Below, piece by piece: positions 60,722 to 64,000 of a stretch of DNA of 64,000 bases (positions within the stretch are counted from its first letter, which is position 1; each line of letters begins with the position of its first letter). A program made the position numbers and the translations under genes. A model generated the notes under the pieces. It searched no databases and was not told the origin of the DNA. It saw only the letters and a program-made list of their open reading frames with translations. This stretch comes from Epiperipatus broadwayi (Eukaryota; Onychophora; Udeonychophora; Euonychophora; Peripatidae), in the NCBI GenBank assembly GCA_028023455.1, contig JAQFVV010012512.1, positions 3,691,935-3,755,934 on the forward strand. Reading direction: 5' to 3'.

Positions 60722-60978
60722 CTAAGCATCACATGATCACATTTCTTAAGCTTGCTCATAACTTATTAAAATAGGCAAAACTCTCTATACAGTAGTGCCA
60801 CTCAGTGCAAGCCAGAGTAATCAATGGATGCCAGAAGGCTTGTGCATCAAATCCCTATCTAGTGTCTACTCATCCAATATCCCCAGTCTAGTTTCTGGCT
60901 TGTGGCCTTCTGGCATCCATTGGTTACTCTGGCTTGCACTGAGTGACCCTACTGTATGGAGCATTTTGCCTGTTTTAA
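60722..60978. mobile_element. Palindromic MITE, family 1, copy F
   Basis: The outer end CATCACATGATCACATTTCTTAAGC is followed by AGGCAAAACTCTCTATACAGTAGTGCC. The left arm (TCAGTGCAAGCCAGAGTAATC, GGATGCCAGAAGGC) is inverted in the right arm (GCCTTCTGGCATCC, TTACTCTGGCTTGCACTGAGTG) ending GCATTTTGCCTGTTTT. The centre is shorter than in copy B. Confidence 0.8.
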
Positions 60979-63964
60979 TTAAGTTCTAAGATTGGTAGAG
61001 AACAGAGTATCACCAATATTCAAAACTTAAATTTATAATTAGTTGAGATAAAAATTTAATGCCATGAAGATATACAAACCCTTGCATTGTGATGATAAGA
61101 AATTCATTAATTCCACTTCATTATTTAGCTTTAAAAAATTTAGATTATAAATCATTGATAGCTATGTATCAGAAGAGAGCTCTCATTAGATCCTAGATGA
61201 GATTTTGTTTCTATTTAAATGCTCATTGATTAGATATGTTAGATGCACATCGATGATATTTAGATTTTTAATGTTAAATGATATTCTGTAATGTTTATGA
61301 TATCATATAAAGATTCGGTCATATTCATTAACTGTTCTAATATTTTCTCTATAAATCAAGCAGAAAATGAATAAACCATTTATGTTATCAGATCACAATA
61401 TCAAGAAACAATGGTTAATAACTATCTATATGCTTCCATCAAAATATAAACTTGATTTAATGCTATGCAATAAAATTCAAGATCTAATTAATAATTTAGT
61501 TATAATTCAGGTTTACCAGACTCACAAATCTTTTTTTTATTTTTTTCAATATTTAGGAATCCAAAATTAAGTAAATCATTATAGCTAATAACCATGTTAT
61601 TATTTTTATGGAAATTTATTTTAAGTTAATTACATGCAAATTAAGAATTACATTCATTTTTTAAATTGAAAGATATTAGTGAATAATTAAAAATAGGAAG
61701 ACTTTAGACAATTGATGTTGTTATTGTCATTGTTTTGCTACATTAATAAATTTTGTTTTATTATTGAAATTATTTGTATTGTCTCTTTTTAGCACATAAG
61801 AGACGTCAAGATTTGAGAACCAAAAGCTCTTCCACCATAACATTGTAGCTGAGCTGAATAAGTTGTTCATTATTACATGCAGTCAGAAAATTGCTTTACA
61901 TATGTGTTGTATGAATTCATGAATTTGAATCCTGAAAAATATTAATAGCACAGATGCAGATGTTTGATTGTTTTCCTGCCTTAAGTCACATCTAATTAAT
62001 GTTGTTGTGCTGTTTTCTGTTGATAATACTGGTTAAATTGGCATTCACATGGTGCACCTGGTTCCATAATGTTTATTTCTTTGCAACTTAAATATCTGAT
62101 TATTACAATATATATATATATATATATTGTACCAACTGTGGTTAGTCTTAAAATAGTGTTGTCATACTTTTTAAAAAAAATTATTATCATAATTTTATAT
62201 ATTAGTAAATGTTTAAAATCAAGTGATGTTTAACCTAATTTTGGAATTTTTATAGATATATCCGAATGCAAAGTAATATCCACAGATTACGTATTTATTT
62301 TTTAAAAGCAATATAAATAATTTATTGTGTTAAACTTAATGTCTTACTATAAAATTCTTTATAAATTTAAAGACATATTTTTATATATTTTACATTAATG
62401 TTTTGTCAATTTACATATTTTAACAATGGTAGGTTTAAGTAAATAAATAAATTATATTTTCATATATGTGTGGTTATATATGTGCATGTGTATTTAGATT
62501 ATTCTGTAAATTTAAAATCACACGTATTTTTAAGTAATATTGCTATTAAAAATATATTATTTGTAATAATCATTTTTGTTAAACAAATGATTCTTTAGTA
62601 CTTTTTTATTCTTCCCCAAAAAATACAATTTTAGGCTGTTCAAATTTAATTTTATAGCCTGCATTTCTTTAATAAATATATAATGCTGAACTAAGTATGA
62701 TATTTATTTTTTTACTATATTTTATAAACATTTTTTTTCCTTCACACTCAAATTATTTTATTCTATATACAATTTCTTACAAAAAGAAAGAATAATTAAT
62801 ATAAGTAACAACAAAAACGGTAAACTATCTAGACTCTCTTTTATATTACTTAATAAATTATTTAAAGTAATGCCTTTTCACCATAATCTTTCTTTATTGC
62901 CAAAATATTACAATTCTTTTTAAGAGAAGAGCATTTAAAAAACAAAATAATTTATAATTTTTTAAATACTATTCTTATCGCTGTTGTAATTTCTATTATA
63001 CAAAATAGCTTAATCAATTTATTAAAATTGATCAAAATAATTAATCTTTATACCCCACGTGATTTAATGCAGTGATAATGGGCAGATTAATCTTAACTTC
63101 TACAGAACATGCTCGATTCTGCCATTCAAGTGACCAAACTTCTTACAGCACCTCCAAGCAATAAAAACATTCAATTATTTTATTAATGTTAATTCTCTTT
63201 ATATATATACTTTTAGAACTATTTGATTTATTTCTATAAAAAAAAACTCCTTAAAGCTGCTGTTTTATCTCTGAGCAGGATAATGGCTCTCAGATATATG
63301 TAATAATCCATCTCAAATCCTTTCTTTTAGCATAATGATTATATCAGTTATTTTTTAAATCTCTTAAGACAGATAAATCCAAAACTTTAATTTAACAAAT
63401 GACAACCTTTTTTTCCAAAGTATATTTTATAGTAGAATGAAAACTACTAAATTTAATTACCAATTCTTTTGATTTATCTTTTTCCATTACAAATATCTAA
63501 AAAAAAAAAAACATTTTAAATATACATATTTCCAAATGATAAATGCAAACTGAACAAATTACAAATGAAATAAGTTATTAAACAATGAGGATTGCCAATT
63601 CCTCAACAAGCTTTGTGATATATGCTTAGCCAGGGAAAGCATTTAAAATACCTTTGTCAGGACCTCCCTCCCCAAACCTCTGACCATGGTTTCATGCTCT
63701 GGTACTCCTCAGAGAGGTGCTAGGATAGGTTCAAACACTAGATCTAAAAACATCAACCCAAAGCCAGCATTTAACTAAAAGTTATCTACTGAGTGGAAAA
63801 TCTGAAATTTTTAGACACCTACATATCTCAAACCCAGCTATCCAACTCAAATAGCTATATGGGGCTGAGAGATCTTCAGCCATACCATATATTAGTAGAC
63901 TTATCAATATAACCTTGCATAAGACTTAAGGAAGAGACTATAAATAGTCAAAATAAGAGTCACA
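60979..63964. other. AT-rich DNA, no gene recognised
   Basis: (TA)n tract at 62,107-62,128. The region 63,640-63,880 is less AT-rich (GACCTCCCTCCCCAAACCTC, CTCCTCAGAGAGGTGCTAGG) without a reading frame I can assign; it may be another repeat. Confidence 0.45.
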
Positions 63965-64000
63965 GATCACATGATCCTATTCTCTTAAGCTTATAAGTAA
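63965..64000. mobile_element. Palindromic MITE, family 1, copy G, cut by window end
   Basis: ATCACATGATCCTATTCTCTTAAGCTTA matches the outer end of copy F and runs off the window. Confidence 0.55.

Noticed and set aside
62107-62128. (TA)n tract as an origin or regulatory site
   Set aside because: Simple repeats like this are scattered all over the window; nothing ties this one to a function.
1-64000. CRISPR array, operon or bacterial gene organisation
   Set aside because: Repeats are dispersed MITEs and LINEs without regular spacers, and coding structure is eukaryotic; nothing prokaryotic is present.

Overview
This is an AT-rich animal (metazoan) genomic window with no intact host gene. The lack of long non-transposon ORFs, the poly-A/T and (TA)n tracts, and the mix of CR1-, RTE-, L1/Tx1- and Penelope-type retroelements, a tRNA-derived SINE and several palindromic MITE families fit a large, repeat-rich invertebrate genome. 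A mollusc, perhaps a cephalopod, is my best guess, but that is inference from repeat content and not from a diagnostic gene.

Layout. 0-3 kb: unique-looking AT-rich DNA with one 440-bp fold-back element that has a Penelope/hammerhead-like end. 2.9-5.9 kb (-): an old RTE-type LINE, interrupted by a local tandem repeat and a MITE fragment. 8-21.7 kb: AT-rich DNA carrying copies of a palindromic MITE (family 1), a tRNA-Gly(UCC)-like sequence, an RTE tail and a possible CR1 scrap. 21.8-26.3 kb: SINE copies and another RTE tail. 26.4-29.5 kb: two broken intronless copies of cellular genes lying head to head, a C2H2 zinc-finger gene (-) and a NOP9-like Pumilio-repeat gene (+). 33.2-38.8 kb: a cluster of MITEs next to the best preserved element, a CR1-type LINE on the - strand. 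Its ORF1 is intact (PHD finger, coiled coil, SGNH esterase); its ORF2 has an endonuclease and reverse transcriptase with catalytic residues intact but frameshifts near the C terminus. 41.3-42.4 kb (+): an L1/Tx1-like ORF2 tail, followed at 42.75 kb by one candidate host exon. 43-52 kb: AT-rich DNA with pogo-like and other MITEs. 52.2-52.8 kb (-): the GIY-YIG end of a Penelope-like element. 53.2-57.7 kb (+): a second, 5'-truncated and heavily mutated copy of the same CR1 family, followed by a second 3' tail. 58-64 kb: MITE copies in AT-rich DNA.

The most interesting signal is the ORF1-ORF2 junction of the CR1 element. ORF2 has no AUG before its endonuclease motif, its frame is open back to the last codons of ORF1, and the ORF1 end carries a canonical -1 slippery heptamer six bases before the stop. 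In the decayed copy the two ORFs are instead in the same frame, separated by one stop codon. Either way ORF2 seems to be translated as an extension of, or coupled to, ORF1. Other points worth checking are the head-to-head retrocopies, hammerhead-like cores in two repeat families, the retroposed-looking tRNA and the candidate exon.
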